Below, one piece after another: positions 13,909-22,674 of a stretch of DNA of 34,426 nt (positions are counted from its first letter, which is position 1; each line of letters begins with the position of its first letter). Position numbers and translations under genes: made by a program. The notes below the pieces were generated by a model. The model had not been told where the DNA came from. It saw only the letters and a program-made list of their open reading frames with translations, and ran no database searches. The stretch comes from Nanobdellota archaeon (GTDB lineage: Archaea; Nanobdellota; Nanobdellia; Parvarchaeales; Parvarchaeaceae): NCBI GenBank assembly GCA_021798355.1, contig JAJZMG010000049.1, forward strand, positions 1 through 34,426. The letters are read 5' to 3'.

Positions 13909-15219
13909 TTAATCTTCCTTGAAATAATTACGTTTGAACCTACTACCCTTTTTGAATCCAGAGTAATGTCTGTCATTATTATTGCTAAATTCTTTTCTAT
14001 AAGGTTTATTCCTGCCACCAAAACCTCTATTTGGATTGAAATTGCTCCGTCTTAATGCACTTTCAACCTCATGCCTTGAATCTCCTTTGTAGAACTCATT
14101 CATTTTTTCCCTGTAAGTTGAAAGGTTGAATTCTAAAGGTGAAAGCTTTATTTTTGCGTAGTTCTCTATCTCATAAACAAGGTACTTTTCCGCAGGCGTG
14201 AATATGGTAAATGCCCTTCCACTTTTTCCCATTCTTGCGCTTCTACCTACTCTGTGGACATAGGCCTTTGGATCCGTTTCCGCGTCAAAATTTATTATAT
14301 CCGAAACATTGTCTATATCCAATCCACGCGAAGCGACATTGGTAGCTATAAGCATATTTATACCTTCTTTAAACATGTTAAGGGAATGTTCCCTTCTATT
14401 CTGGCTTAACCCTCCATGCATCAATACAGCTTGCATTCCCAGATTCTGCATTATTAAATGTATTCTTTCGGCATTCCTCTGCGTCTTACAGAATATTATC
14501 GCTTTTTCTGGCTTTTTTTCATCTAAATATGCAAGTAGAGTAGAAAATTTATCATGCCCATTTGCAATCGAATAAAAATGTTGTATAGTGCTTACAGTTA
14601 CCTCTCCTCCGCTTATGTTGATATTTACAGGACTATTGGTATAATTTAAAGTAATATGCTTTATTTCTTCTGGGATAGTTGCAGAGAAAAACATCGTCTG
14701 TCTGCTCTTCGGCAACTTTGATAAAATATATTTAATATCATCTATAAACCCCATATCAAGCATTATATCGACTTCATCTAAAACAAGAAACCTTATCGAA
14801 TCCGTTGTTAATTCTCTTCTCTTCATTAAATCTATTAGTCTTCCAGGCGTCCCTATTATTATATTAGCCCCATTTTTAATTTCTCTTATTTGGTAATTTA
14901 TTGAAGCGCCGCCATAGATAGTTACTGCTTTAAGTTGCATATGTTTTCCAATCTCCCTTACAACATCAGTAACTTGTAAAGCAAGTTCTCTAGTAGGAGT
15001 TATTATCATTGCTGCCTGCTTTTCATTTTTTTCGAGGCCATTTAATATAGGTATAACAAATGCGGCAGTTTTTCCACTCCCTGTTTTAGATTTTACAACT
15101 ACGTCTTTACCTTCCAATTCAAGAGGTATTACTTGCTTTTGCACTTCCGTAGGCTCATCAAACCCCATTTCATGCAATGCATTTAATATCTCCTTTCTTA
15201 AGTTCATTGAGTCAAACAT
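13909..15219 (-). CDS. DEAD-box ATP-dependent RNA helicase
   Basis: 436 residues. N-terminal MFDSMNLRKEILNALHEMGFDEPTEVQ is the Q motif; motif I is KTGSGKT (45-51); Ia PTRELALQ; Ib GTPGR; motif II is DEVD (148-151) in place of DEAD; motif III SAT (179-181). The second domain has AIIFCKTQRNAERI, HGGLSQNRRE, ATNVASRGLDID and HRVGRSARMG. After about residue 375 comes a tail of some 60 residues rich in Arg, Asn, Gly, Phe and Lys (NFNPNRGFGGRNK), like the RNA-binding tails of CsdA/DeaD proteins. It unwinds short RNA duplexes in ribosome assembly or cold/stress RNA remodelling. It is divergent from a methyltransferase across 43 bases. Confidence 0.93.
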   Translation of the reverse strand: MFDSMNLRKEILNALHEMGFDEPTEVQKQVIPLELEGKDVVVKSKTGSGKTAAFVIPILNGLEKNEKQAAMIITPTRELALQVTDVVREIGKHMQLKAVTIYGGASINYQIREIKNGANIIIGTPGRLIDLMKRRELTTDSIRFLVLDEVDIMLDMGFIDDIKYILSKLPKSRQTMFFSATIPEEIKHITLNYTNSPVNINISGGEVTVSTIQHFYSIANGHDKFSTLLAYLDEKKPEKAIIFCKTQRNAERIHLIMQNLGMQAVLMHGGLSQNRREHSLNMFKEGINMLIATNVASRGLDIDNVSDIINFDAETDPKAYVHRVGRSARMGKSGRAFTIFTPAEKYLVYEIENYAKIKLSPLEFNLSTYREKMNEFYKGDSRHEVESALRRSNFNPNRGFGGRNKPYRKEFSNNNDRHYSGFKKGSRFKRNYFKED

Positions 15220-15262
15220 ATCTATTTACAGCTTTATATTGATCTTTTGATATAAATACGCT
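15220..15262. promoter_or_regulatory. 43-bp divergent promoter region, helicase and methyltransferase
   Basis: CTTTATATTG (about 15232-15241) lies about 26 bases before the methyltransferase ATG at 15263 on the plus strand. GTATTTATATC on the minus strand (about 15247-15257) lies about 33 bases before the helicase ATG at 15219. Both boxes are crammed into 43 bases, with predicted leaders of zero to ten bases, the same arrangement as in the nth/peroxiredoxin divergon. Confidence 0.45.
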
Positions 15263-16024
15263 ATGTCTATTAAAAATAACGAAAAAACTATAAAAGAATG
15301 GTGGAATTCAGCCTCTGAGTACTATCAAAATGAAATATCAGGAGACAGGATGGTAGACGTTCAATACGGTCCTTTTGGTTCGAATGAGAAGAAGCTAAAA
15401 TTACTCGGTGAGGTTAAAGGTAAAAAAATTTTGGAGATAGGCTGCGGAGCAGGGCAGGCGGCAATATCACTGGCAAAGAAAGGCGCAATATGCACAGGAA
15501 TAGATATTTCTCCTAATCAAATTAAATTCGCTAAGAAAAATGCCGAAAAAGAGAAAGTGACTGTTAAATTTCTTGAGCTTCCCTTCTCCTCATTAAACAC
15601 ATTAAAATCCAGAAAATTTAACATTGTTCTCGCGATAATGTCATTGCAGTATTGTGTTAATATGGCCGATTTACTCAAAAACGTAAAGAATCTGCTGGTT
15701 AAGGACGGAATATTTATTTTCAGTATAGAAAGCCCTTTCTATCTAGTTATGGATCCAAGAGATCTAAAAATAAAAGAAAGTTACTTTAATGTAGGATTAA
15801 AAAGAAAAAGGGAAAAATGGCCAGACGGGAGTATCCATTACTTTATGTACTATGACCGTAAAATAAGTGACATTATAAACCTTATAATTGATTCTGGATT
15901 AAAAATTGAAAAGGTACTTGAACCGCTGGATAAGGAAGATAATGTATGGGGTAAGGGTTACAGAAGAGCACTGGTAAATAAGATTGCGCCTACAATTATA
16001 TTCGTGTGCAAGAATAAAAATTAA
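15263..16024 (+). CDS. Class I SAM-dependent methyltransferase
   Basis: 253 residues. The SAM-binding motif I KILEIGCGAGQAAISLAKKGA is at about 55-75 and the acidic motif II residue is Asp81 (TGIDISPNQI). FNIVLAIMSLQYC is motif IV, and FIFSIESPF is the following strand. The N-terminal WWNSASEYYQNEISG and the later WPDGSIHYFMYYDRKISD resemble the UbiE/COQ5-like small-molecule methyltransferases more than RNA or protein methyltransferases. The substrate is unknown. Lhr helicase follows 23 bases later on the same strand, so the genes may be cotranscribed, although no functional link is evident. Confidence 0.88.
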   Translation: MSIKNNEKTIKEWWNSASEYYQNEISGDRMVDVQYGPFGSNEKKLKLLGEVKGKKILEIGCGAGQAAISLAKKGAICTGIDISPNQIKFAKKNAEKEKVTVKFLELPFSSLNTLKSRKFNIVLAIMSLQYCVNMADLLKNVKNLLVKDGIFIFSIESPFYLVMDPRDLKIKESYFNVGLKRKREKWPDGSIHYFMYYDRKISDIINLIIDSGLKIEKVLEPLDKEDNVWGKGYRRALVNKIAPTIIFVCKNKN

Positions 16025-16047
16025 TATATTAATCATCTATTAAATGA

Positions 16048-18684
16048 ATGATAAAAGTCTTGAATAAGCAATACTCGGATAAAGAAAGCCTGAAAACTTT
16101 GAACCCTATTGTTAAAAACTGGTTTATTTCCAAGTTTAAAGAGTTGACTCCTCCTCAAAAGTTTTCATTTAAGACAATAAAAGACAAGAAAAATGTCCTT
16201 ATAACGGCACCAACAGGAAGCGGTAAAACCCTGTCTGCCTTCATCCCTATAATAAACAAGCTAGTTGAATTATCTATAAATGATGTATTAAACGATGAGA
16301 TCAAATGCTTGTACATATCGCCTTTAAGGGCATTAAATAATGATATTTACAAGAATCTTGTACTACCAATTGAAGATCTTTACAAAACACCCGAATTGGC
16401 TGAAAAGAAAAAGATAACTATAGGAGTGAGAACAGGCGATACTCCGCAGAATGAGCGCAGAAAACAGTTTGTTCACCCTCCTAGCATATTTGTAACTACT
16501 CCGGAATCTTTGGCAATAATGCTAAATTCCCCAAAATTTATACAAAAATTTGTTAATTTAGAGTATGTTATAGTTGATGAACTGCATGAACTTGCAAATA
16601 GTAAACGTGGCTCTCATCTTGTAGTTTCGCTTGAGAGATTGAGTGATTCGATAAAGCATGATTTTGTAAGAATAGGCTTAAGCGCAACGATATACCCTCT
16701 AGACAAAGCAGCACGCTTCCTTGTGGGTACAAAAAGAAGCTGCGTTGTTATTGACGCATCATGGAGTAAAAAAATAAATGCAAAGGTTATTTCGCCAGTT
16801 AGGGATTTGATATATACAAATGAATCAGAGATAGATACTGCCATGTACAATATAATAGACAACATAGTAAGAAAGAAGAGAACTACGCTTATATTTACCA
16901 ATACTCGCAGTGGGACTGAACGACTTGTTTTTAACCTTAAAAAAAGGTTTGGGTATAAAGATGAAGAAGTATCTGCACACCACGGTTCTCTTTCCAGAGA
17001 AGAAAGGTTCTCTGTAGAAGAAAACTTAAAGAACGGTAAGCTCAGGTGCGTAGTTTCATCCACAAGCTTAGAACTAGGAATTGATATAGGGAGTATAGAT
17101 AATGTCATACAGATAAACTCCCCGAAGAGCATAACTAGAGCCTTACAAAGAATTGGTAGAAGCGGACATGGCTTTAAAGACACTGCAAATGGCGATTTAA
17201 TAATAAATAACAGAGATGATTTAATCGAATGCACAGTAATGCTTTATGACGGCTTAAAAAGAAAGTTGGATTCGTTCACAATGCCAGAAAATCCATTGGA
17301 TGTTCTCGCGCAACACATTGTTGGGATGGGTTTAAATAAAATCTGGGATGCCAAAGATGCATATAACTTGATTAAAAAGGCTTATCCATTTAGAAACTTA
17401 GACAAAAAAGATTTTCTTGGTTTAATAAAGTATCTTGCTGGAGAATATGTTTCATTAAGAGAAAGATCGGTTTATGGGAAGATATGGTTTGATAACACTT
17501 CAAATAAATTTGGAAAAAGGGGCAGGCTTACCAGGTTAATATATTACACAAATATAGGAACTATTCCTGATGAGGTTGCAATAAATGTTTACATCTGGGG
17601 TACGAAGAAAAAGATAGGAAACATTGAAGAGGAGTTCCTGGAGAAACTAAAAAAGGGGGACGTTTTTGTTTTAGGCGGAAAAGTGTACAAATTCCAAAGA
17701 TCAAGCGCGGCTGATTGCTTTGTCTTGCCTGCAAACGGGGAAAAACCTAATATACCCCCTTGGTTTTCAGAGCAGCTTCCCTTAAGTTATGAATTAGCTG
17801 TGGATATAGGCAAGTTTAGAAGGGAATTTTCATCTCTTATAAATAACATGCCCAAAGAAAAATTCGTTTACAACAATCAAAAAGAAGTGCCTAAAAAAGT
17901 AAAGGAGTATCTGATTTCAATGCCTACAGACAAAAATTCAATTGCCTCAATATATGAATATATGATAGAACAGACCTATTTTACTGGTAAAGTTCCATCA
18001 GATAAGCTAATTTTGATAGAAAAGACAAAATACAATGACAAAGAATACACCATATTTCATTCACTCTTTGGAAGAAGAGTGAACGATGCATTATCTAGAG
18101 TTTTTGCGTTTATTTTAAGCGATAAAATCGGGGAAGAAATTGAATTAGTAATAAATGACAATGGCTTTGCATTAATTTCAAATAAAAAAATAGCAGATAA
18201 TACGATTAAAAGCGTCATCTCTTCTGCTTGCAACCAAGATATAAGAAAAATAATAAAAGAGAACATAAAAAGAACGGAAATACTTAGAAGAAGATTTAGA
18301 CATGCCGCAGCAAGAGGATTGATGATACTTAGAAATTACAAAGGCCATAGAATAAGAGTCGAAAGGCAGCAAATAAATGCACAGGCTCTTTTAAGGATAA
18401 TAAGCGAGATGGATGAAAATTTTCCAATACTAAAAGAAGCGTATAGAGAGATAGAAGAGGATGTTATGGATATTGTAAATGCATCTGGAATTTTAAGAGG
18501 AATTAAAGACAAAAAGATAAAATATTCAATAATAGAAACTCCTATTCCTTCCCCATTTTCTCATAATCTTGTAACTATAGGAGAAACTGACGTAATATCA
18601 ATAAAAAACAAGAAAGAATATGTTAGGCAGCTGCATAGACTTGTAATGGAAAAAATATCGGAGAAGCAAAATGCAAATAAATGA
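16048..18684 (+). CDS. lhr: Lhr-type superfamily 2 DNA helicase
   Basis: 878 residues, the normal size of Lhr-core proteins. Motifs: APTGSGKTLSAFIP (motif I, 54-67), YISPLRALNNDI, VTTPESLAIML, DELH box at 177-180, GLSATI, AHHGSLSREER, STSLELGIDIG and QRIGRSGHG. The winged-helix and Lhr-specific domains occupy about 420-870, with a conserved-looking FHSLFGRRVNDALSRVFA and RRRFRHAAARGLMIL. The enzyme is an ATP-driven 3'-5' helicase on DNA and RNA:DNA hybrids in DNA repair. The gene overlaps the following phosphoesterase by 14 bases, a coupling often seen for Lhr in archaea and bacteria, suggesting the two act together. Confidence 0.95.
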   Translation: MIKVLNKQYSDKESLKTLNPIVKNWFISKFKELTPPQKFSFKTIKDKKNVLITAPTGSGKTLSAFIPIINKLVELSINDVLNDEIKCLYISPLRALNNDIYKNLVLPIEDLYKTPELAEKKKITIGVRTGDTPQNERRKQFVHPPSIFVTTPESLAIMLNSPKFIQKFVNLEYVIVDELHELANSKRGSHLVVSLERLSDSIKHDFVRIGLSATIYPLDKAARFLVGTKRSCVVIDASWSKKINAKVISPVRDLIYTNESEIDTAMYNIIDNIVRKKRTTLIFTNTRSGTERLVFNLKKRFGYKDEEVSAHHGSLSREERFSVEENLKNGKLRCVVSSTSLELGIDIGSIDNVIQINSPKSITRALQRIGRSGHGFKDTANGDLIINNRDDLIECTVMLYDGLKRKLDSFTMPENPLDVLAQHIVGMGLNKIWDAKDAYNLIKKAYPFRNLDKKDFLGLIKYLAGEYVSLRERSVYGKIWFDNTSNKFGKRGRLTRLIYYTNIGTIPDEVAINVYIWGTKKKIGNIEEEFLEKLKKGDVFVLGGKVYKFQRSSAADCFVLPANGEKPNIPPWFSEQLPLSYELAVDIGKFRREFSSLINNMPKEKFVYNNQKEVPKKVKEYLISMPTDKNSIASIYEYMIEQTYFTGKVPSDKLILIEKTKYNDKEYTIFHSLFGRRVNDALSRVFAFILSDKIGEEIELVINDNGFALISNKKIADNTIKSVISSACNQDIRKIIKENIKRTEILRRRFRHAAARGLMILRNYKGHRIRVERQQINAQALLRIISEMDENFPILKEAYREIEEDVMDIVNASGILRGIKDKKIKYSIIETPIPSPFSHNLVTIGETDVISIKNKKEYVRQLHRLVMEKISEKQNANK

Positions 18685-19414
18685 ATTTATAGAATTGATA
18701 GAGGGAATGCCTGCGGCTTATATAAAACCCCTAAATTCAATTATTATATCGGATACCCACCTAGGTTATGAAGGCCAAATGTCAGTATCGGGTACTTTAA
18801 TACCGAACAGAAATCTAAGTTTCATAGAGGATATAATAGAAAAAGCGGTTATAATTACAGGGGCAAATAGGCTAATCATAACCGGGGATTTAAAGAATGA
18901 TTTTTCTGACTTAAAATACTATGAAAGAAAAGAGGTAGGAGAGCTTATAGAATTTTGCGAAAAACTTTCAATAAAGTTAATTTTAATAAAGGGCAACCAC
19001 GACAATTACCTTGACAGGATAAAAAATAGTTATAATGTTGAGATAATTAAAGATTATCTGCTTGAGAAAGGCTTTTACATAACACATGGAGATGAACTCC
19101 CAAAATGTAGTGCAGATACGTATATAATCGGGCATGAACACCCTAGCATAGTAATCTACAGACAAGTAGGCAACGGAGAAAAGATGAAGGCATTTCTTTA
19201 CGGTGACACAAAAGACGGCAATAAGCTGCTTGTTTTACCTGCTTGCAGTATGTTTGCTCCGGGTAGCAATATAAATGAGGAAGGAAAAGACGAATTATTA
19301 TCTCCGTTTTTAAAAGAGATTTGCGATGTAGATAATTTAAATGCGATTTGCATATCAGAAAATGAAAACCTTAATTTTGGAAAAATAAAGGATTTAAGAA
19401 ACATCATAGTTTAA
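18671..19414 (+). CDS. Metallophosphoesterase, SbcD/Mre11-related, Lhr-associated
   Basis: 247 residues. Calcineurin-fold metal motifs: SDTHLG (Asp28, His30), GDLKND (72-77), KGNHDN (107-112), THGDE and GHEHP. It resembles the archaeal SbcD-related phosphoesterase family (TIGR00024 type) that commonly sits beside Lhr helicases. The likely role is a nuclease or phosphodiesterase trimming DNA ends or repair intermediates produced by Lhr. In this motif the residue after GDLK is Asn rather than the common His (GDLKH), a possible change in metal or substrate coordination. The start lies inside the lhr 3' end, and the stop overlaps the converging nitrilase-fold gene by 4 bases (TTAA shared). Confidence 0.9.
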   Translation: MQINEFIELIEGMPAAYIKPLNSIIISDTHLGYEGQMSVSGTLIPNRNLSFIEDIIEKAVIITGANRLIITGDLKNDFSDLKYYERKEVGELIEFCEKLSIKLILIKGNHDNYLDRIKNSYNVEIIKDYLLEKGFYITHGDELPKCSADTYIIGHEHPSIVIYRQVGNGEKMKAFLYGDTKDGNKLLVLPACSMFAPGSNINEEGKDELLSPFLKEICDVDNLNAICISENENLNFGKIKDLRNIIV

Positions 19415-20202
19415 GTTTTTATTATTAAATGATATATATCTAGGTTTTTATGCCTTGAATATGGTGCAATAAAATCAAAGGGCATTTCACTGTCATACTT
19501 GAAATTTGCCGGGTAACTCGACTCTTTTTTCTTAAAAAGCTTTCTAAAATCTGTAAGATCTACATCGGAATTAGGGTCATACTTCTCATTTGTTTTTATA
19601 ACATATGTTTTTCTTCCTTTTGGAAGACCATCAGAACATATCAGATACCCTCCTTTCTTAAGCGCAAGGTTAGTTATCCTAACGCCACTGGAAACAAGTA
19701 TTTGAAGATCCAAATTTCTTGTTCCATTAAAGTATAAAGTACCGCTATCCGCGCATATTTCTACACCTATTCTAATATTTTTCCAGTTAAACTCGTTTTT
19801 TACCAAGTAATCCCTACCGACAATTTCAAATTTCCCGTTATTAAAGAATGAGGTTCCCCCATCTTTTCTTTTTATTGTAGAGAATATTACTTTTTTATTG
19901 TAGATGACTGGTAAAAAATTATACATTTTCATATTTTTTGTGGATATTACGGCAGTTCCAGGTAATATTAACTCTTCTGTTGCAATATTTTTTATTTTAT
20001 AGAGCAATTTTTCAAGTTCATAGTATGGATATGCAATCTCATCGCCTGAGTTATTATCCATAAGTGACCATTCTGGTCCAATTATCATATCCAACTCAAG
20101 CTTCTTTGATTTTTCGATTAAGCTCAAAGTTTTTTCTAGGCTGGAATAACGCGGTTTATATGTATTTATGTTTATTACTCCTACTTTTAGAAGCCTTTCC
20201 AT
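19411..20202 (-). CDS. Nitrilase-superfamily (carbon-nitrogen hydrolase) protein, divergent, copy 1
   Basis: 263 residues. The fold is suggested by an initial strand LKVGVINI, a candidate catalytic Glu44 in DMIIGPEWSL, PGTAVI and a Lys region STIKRKDGG (Lys111 or 113), and the nucleophile Cys150 in IRIGVEICADSG followed by LDLQILVSSG. This is the Glu-Lys-Cys pattern of the superfamily. The flanking motifs (IGPEWSL, VEICAD.G, GYLxxxDGL) are shared with the gene at 31395 and are unlike standard amidases that I know, so the two make a distinct branch. The substrate is unknown; superfamily members cleave nitriles, amides, carbamoyl groups or N-acyl bonds. It converges on the Lhr phosphoesterase and is divergent from the glycerol-3-phosphate dehydrogenase. 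Confidence 0.75.
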   Translation of the reverse strand: MERLLKVGVININTYKPRYSSLEKTLSLIEKSKKLELDMIIGPEWSLMDNNSGDEIAYPYYELEKLLYKIKNIATEELILPGTAVISTKNMKMYNFLPVIYNKKVIFSTIKRKDGGTSFFNNGKFEIVGRDYLVKNEFNWKNIRIGVEICADSGTLYFNGTRNLDLQILVSSGVRITNLALKKGGYLICSDGLPKGRKTYVIKTNEKYDPNSDVDLTDFRKLFKKKESSYPANFKYDSEMPFDFIAPYSRHKNLDIYHLIIKT

Positions 20203-20283
20203 AATCTATCTGAATCGGATGAATATTAATACATTTTGCGTTATCATAAACAATTATTTAATCTGTTATTGTGTTATATCAAT

Positions 20284-21591
20284 ATGGTGGTAAGCAAAAT
20301 AATAGTTATAGGTGCGGGTGCAACAGGGTCATTTATTACTCATGACTTAGCAAGCCGCGGTTTTGATGTTACAGTCATAGAAAAAGGGAATATTATAGGA
20401 GGAACGAGCGGAAAGTTCCACGGGATGCTGCATAGTGGTGCAAGATACGCAATGAATGACATTAAGGCTGCACAAGAAAGCATTTTAGACAATAAGATTA
20501 TATCCGAAATAGCTCCTTTTTGTATAGAGAACACGGGCGGATTATTTGTAGCTTTGAACGAAGAAGATTTGTCTTTTCAAAGCAAATTCGAAGAAGGGTG
20601 TAAAAAATCAAATATTCCAATAGAAAAGCTTAGTATAGAATCTGCATTGAAGGAAGAGCCTTTCCTGAATCCTTCATTAAAAGCGGCATATAAAGTTCCA
20701 GATAAGACTATAAACTCCTTTAGGTTTATAACAAGCTTGTTGCTCACCGCAAAAAGAGAATCCGCAAAGGTTTTACTAAATACTGAAGTTTTGGGCTTTA
20801 TAAAAGAAGGCAATAATATAAAGGGTGTAAAGATAAAAAATAATAATACAAAAGAAGTTAGCGAATTAAAGGCAGATTTAGTAGTAAATGCAAGCGGAGC
20901 ATGGGCTTCTAAATTAATAGCCGAAAAAATTGGAATTAAAAGCATAGAGATGATACTTTCAGCAGGTACAATGGCCGTTATAAACAGAAGGTTTACTAAA
21001 CATATAATAAATAGGCTAAGAGAACCATCGGACGGTGATATTGTCGTACCTTTTTTCAATGATTCAATTATAGGAACAACTGCCTTTATAGTGGATGATC
21101 CTGAGAAATTTGAAGTTGACAAAGAAGACATAAGTTTTTTGCAGAAAGCAGGTAGTGAAATGATACCTGTCCTCGCAAATCATCCAGTTTACAGGTACTA
21201 TGCGGGGGTTAGACCATTAATAGCTGTAGGGGAAAGTGATGATAGCAGAAAAGCAAGTAGAGATTTCAAAATATTTGATCATTCTGCTACGGATAACATA
21301 AACGGGATTATAAGCATAGTTGGTGGGAAGTTAAGCACTGCTAGAATAATGGCAAAGGACATAGGTGATTTTATAGGAAATAAAATGAACAATACCGCCG
21401 AATCAAAAACCGATAAAATAAAACTTTACTGGCCACAGATTAACAGTGAAAATATAGATGAGATGTCAAAGTCATTGTCACTAAGCAAGGACTTTCTATC
21501 TGAGATAATAAATGAATCCGCTGGCAAAACCTATTCTGATATGTATTCAAATGCAATGGATTTATTGTATTCAAGGAGGTTGTTTGAATAA
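20284..21591 (+). CDS. glpA: FAD-dependent glycerol-3-phosphate dehydrogenase (GlpA-like)
   Basis: 435 residues from the ATG at 20284 (MVVSKIIVIGAGATG); a further upstream Met at 20236 adds a non-family segment and lies before the TATA-like ATTATTTAATC (about 20250-20260), so it is rejected. The FAD dinucleotide-binding motif is at 8-15, and GGTSGKFHGMLHSGARY (39-55) is the GlpA/GlpD signature. NASGAWASKL and IISIVGGKLSTARIMA complete the FAD domain. It oxidises sn-glycerol 3-phosphate to dihydroxyacetone phosphate, passing electrons via FAD to a membrane acceptor. It lacks the C-terminal [2Fe-2S]/Bfd-like domain of full-length GlpA (about 540 residues), and no glpB or glpC is nearby, so the electron exit is open. 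It is followed by a CoxG-like gene in an operon. Confidence 0.9.
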   Translation: MVVSKIIVIGAGATGSFITHDLASRGFDVTVIEKGNIIGGTSGKFHGMLHSGARYAMNDIKAAQESILDNKIISEIAPFCIENTGGLFVALNEEDLSFQSKFEEGCKKSNIPIEKLSIESALKEEPFLNPSLKAAYKVPDKTINSFRFITSLLLTAKRESAKVLLNTEVLGFIKEGNNIKGVKIKNNNTKEVSELKADLVVNASGAWASKLIAEKIGIKSIEMILSAGTMAVINRRFTKHIINRLREPSDGDIVVPFFNDSIIGTTAFIVDDPEKFEVDKEDISFLQKAGSEMIPVLANHPVYRYYAGVRPLIAVGESDDSRKASRDFKIFDHSATDNINGIISIVGGKLSTARIMAKDIGDFIGNKMNNTAESKTDKIKLYWPQINSENIDEMSKSLSLSKDFLSEIINESAGKTYSDMYSNAMDLLYSRRLFE

Positions 21592-21592
21592 A

Positions 21593-22057
21593 ATGGAAAT
21601 GAAGGGAAGTTTTGCAGTAAATTTTGAAGTTCAGAAAGTTTGGGGTGTAGTTTCAGATGCTAATAAATTTTCGAAATGCCTTCCAAATGTAGTATCTACT
21701 GAAGTAACGGGAGATAAATTCCAACTTCAGTTCAAGGCCGATGCAAAAAAATACACTTCAAAATTTTTAGGAGCTAGTTATCTTTCGACCCTTAACGTAA
21801 AATTTTCTGCCGAATTAAAGGAAATGCAGGAGAATAAGCATATCCTCATAGAAGGAGAGGGATCCACGATAGGCTTGAAGTTTTCACTTTCTATTTATAT
21901 TGATTTAAGCACGCAGGATTCTTCAACTAAAATAGATTGGAAAGCTGTAATAGAGCTCGGGAGAATGGCGAAACTTTTTGGGGAGGATGTTATTAATCAG
22001 GCGGTAACCGATATCGTAAACCAAACAATAGAAAACTTGAAAAATGTCCTTAAATAG
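21593..22057 (+). CDS. SRPBCC/CoxG-like protein
   Basis: 154 residues from the ATG at 21593, one base after the dehydrogenase stop. AAGGAGG at 21573-21579 is a strong ribosome site; because its spacing to this ATG is long (13 bases), the in-frame TTG at 21584 is a possible earlier start. The protein fits the CoxG family: MKGSFAVNFEVQKVWGVVSDANKFSKCLPN at the N terminus, several strands in the middle, and a long C-terminal helix GEDVINQAVTDIVNQTIENLKNVL. CoxG members have a ligand-binding helix-grip fold and are associated with flavin/molybdenum dehydrogenases, anchoring them to membranes. Coupling to glpA suggests a recruiting or quinone-presenting partner, which is inference. Confidence 0.82.
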   Translation: MEMKGSFAVNFEVQKVWGVVSDANKFSKCLPNVVSTEVTGDKFQLQFKADAKKYTSKFLGASYLSTLNVKFSAELKEMQENKHILIEGEGSTIGLKFSLSIYIDLSTQDSSTKIDWKAVIELGRMAKLFGEDVINQAVTDIVNQTIENLKNVLK

Positions 22058-22173
22058 TTTAAGATAACTTGCCTATCGGCTATCAAAATAAATTAAACAG
22101 CTTGAAAAACCCTGATTTTTTGACGTAAAATATTTATATAGTTGTAAATTGTATTATTTAAAGGTAGATAAAA

Positions 22174-22623
22174 ATGGAAACTAAATTAGATTTAATTTTA
22201 TTGGAAGAACTGGCTAGAAAATACGGGGCAGCGATTGGGTACGGCCTGCCAAACGATAAAGGGTACAATAATACGTTATATATTCTTTATATTGGCGATA
22301 AAAACCCATCAATAGAGTCGCACAATAAGCTAGAAATATGTATGAAAGAGTATCCATCTGAAAACAAAATAAAAACTATACAGCTGTTCTTGTATAATAA
22401 AGATAAAAATTCTCGTAAACTTCTTCTGGATTATATTCGCAGAGATACGCTCTCTAAGGATAAGCCGCTTTTCTTAACCGCGAAAAATTACAAAAACTGC
22501 AAGTACTATCTAAATAATGATACTATAATTAATGAATTGAACAGCGGTAATAGGGGTTTGAAGAAGCTGAATAGAACCCTTAACGATTTTATTTACAATA
22601 AAGAAAAATCTAAAGAGTTATAA
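22174..22623 (+). CDS. Unknown soluble protein, 149 residues
   Basis: No family recognised, no membrane segment. The N-terminal METKLDLILLEELARKYGAAIGYGLPND looks like a helix followed by a strand. YILYIGDKNPSIESHNKLEICMKEYP and IKTIQLFLYN are further strand candidates, then a helical, basic region KNSRKLLLDYIRRD and a tail rich in Asn and Lys. The predicted promoter AAATATTTATATAG (about 22128-22140) is among the best in the window and gives a leader of about 13 bases containing AAAGGTAG, so it is likely expressed. It is a single-gene unit between the CoxG-like gene and a drug exporter. Confidence 0.7.
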   Translation: METKLDLILLEELARKYGAAIGYGLPNDKGYNNTLYILYIGDKNPSIESHNKLEICMKEYPSENKIKTIQLFLYNKDKNSRKLLLDYIRRDTLSKDKPLFLTAKNYKNCKYYLNNDTIINELNSGNRGLKKLNRTLNDFIYNKEKSKEL

Positions 22624-22674
22624 GTTGAATCTAGTTATAAAAAATAGGTTTGTACTGATAATTAAAAATAAGTT

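Noticed and set aside
16614-17234. 206-residue open frame on the minus strand inside lhr
   Set aside because: Long only because of AT-rich codon bias; lhr motifs run through the whole stretch on the other strand.
20577-21131. 184-residue open frame on the minus strand inside the G3P dehydrogenase gene
   Set aside because: Shadow of the FAD-dependent dehydrogenase; no start signals.
22058-22173. Riboswitch or structured leader ahead of the 149-residue gene
   Set aside because: A small GATA...GCC/GGCTATC pairing is present but lies before the TATA-like box, so it would not be in the transcript leader; at most a 3' hairpin of the CoxG-like gene.
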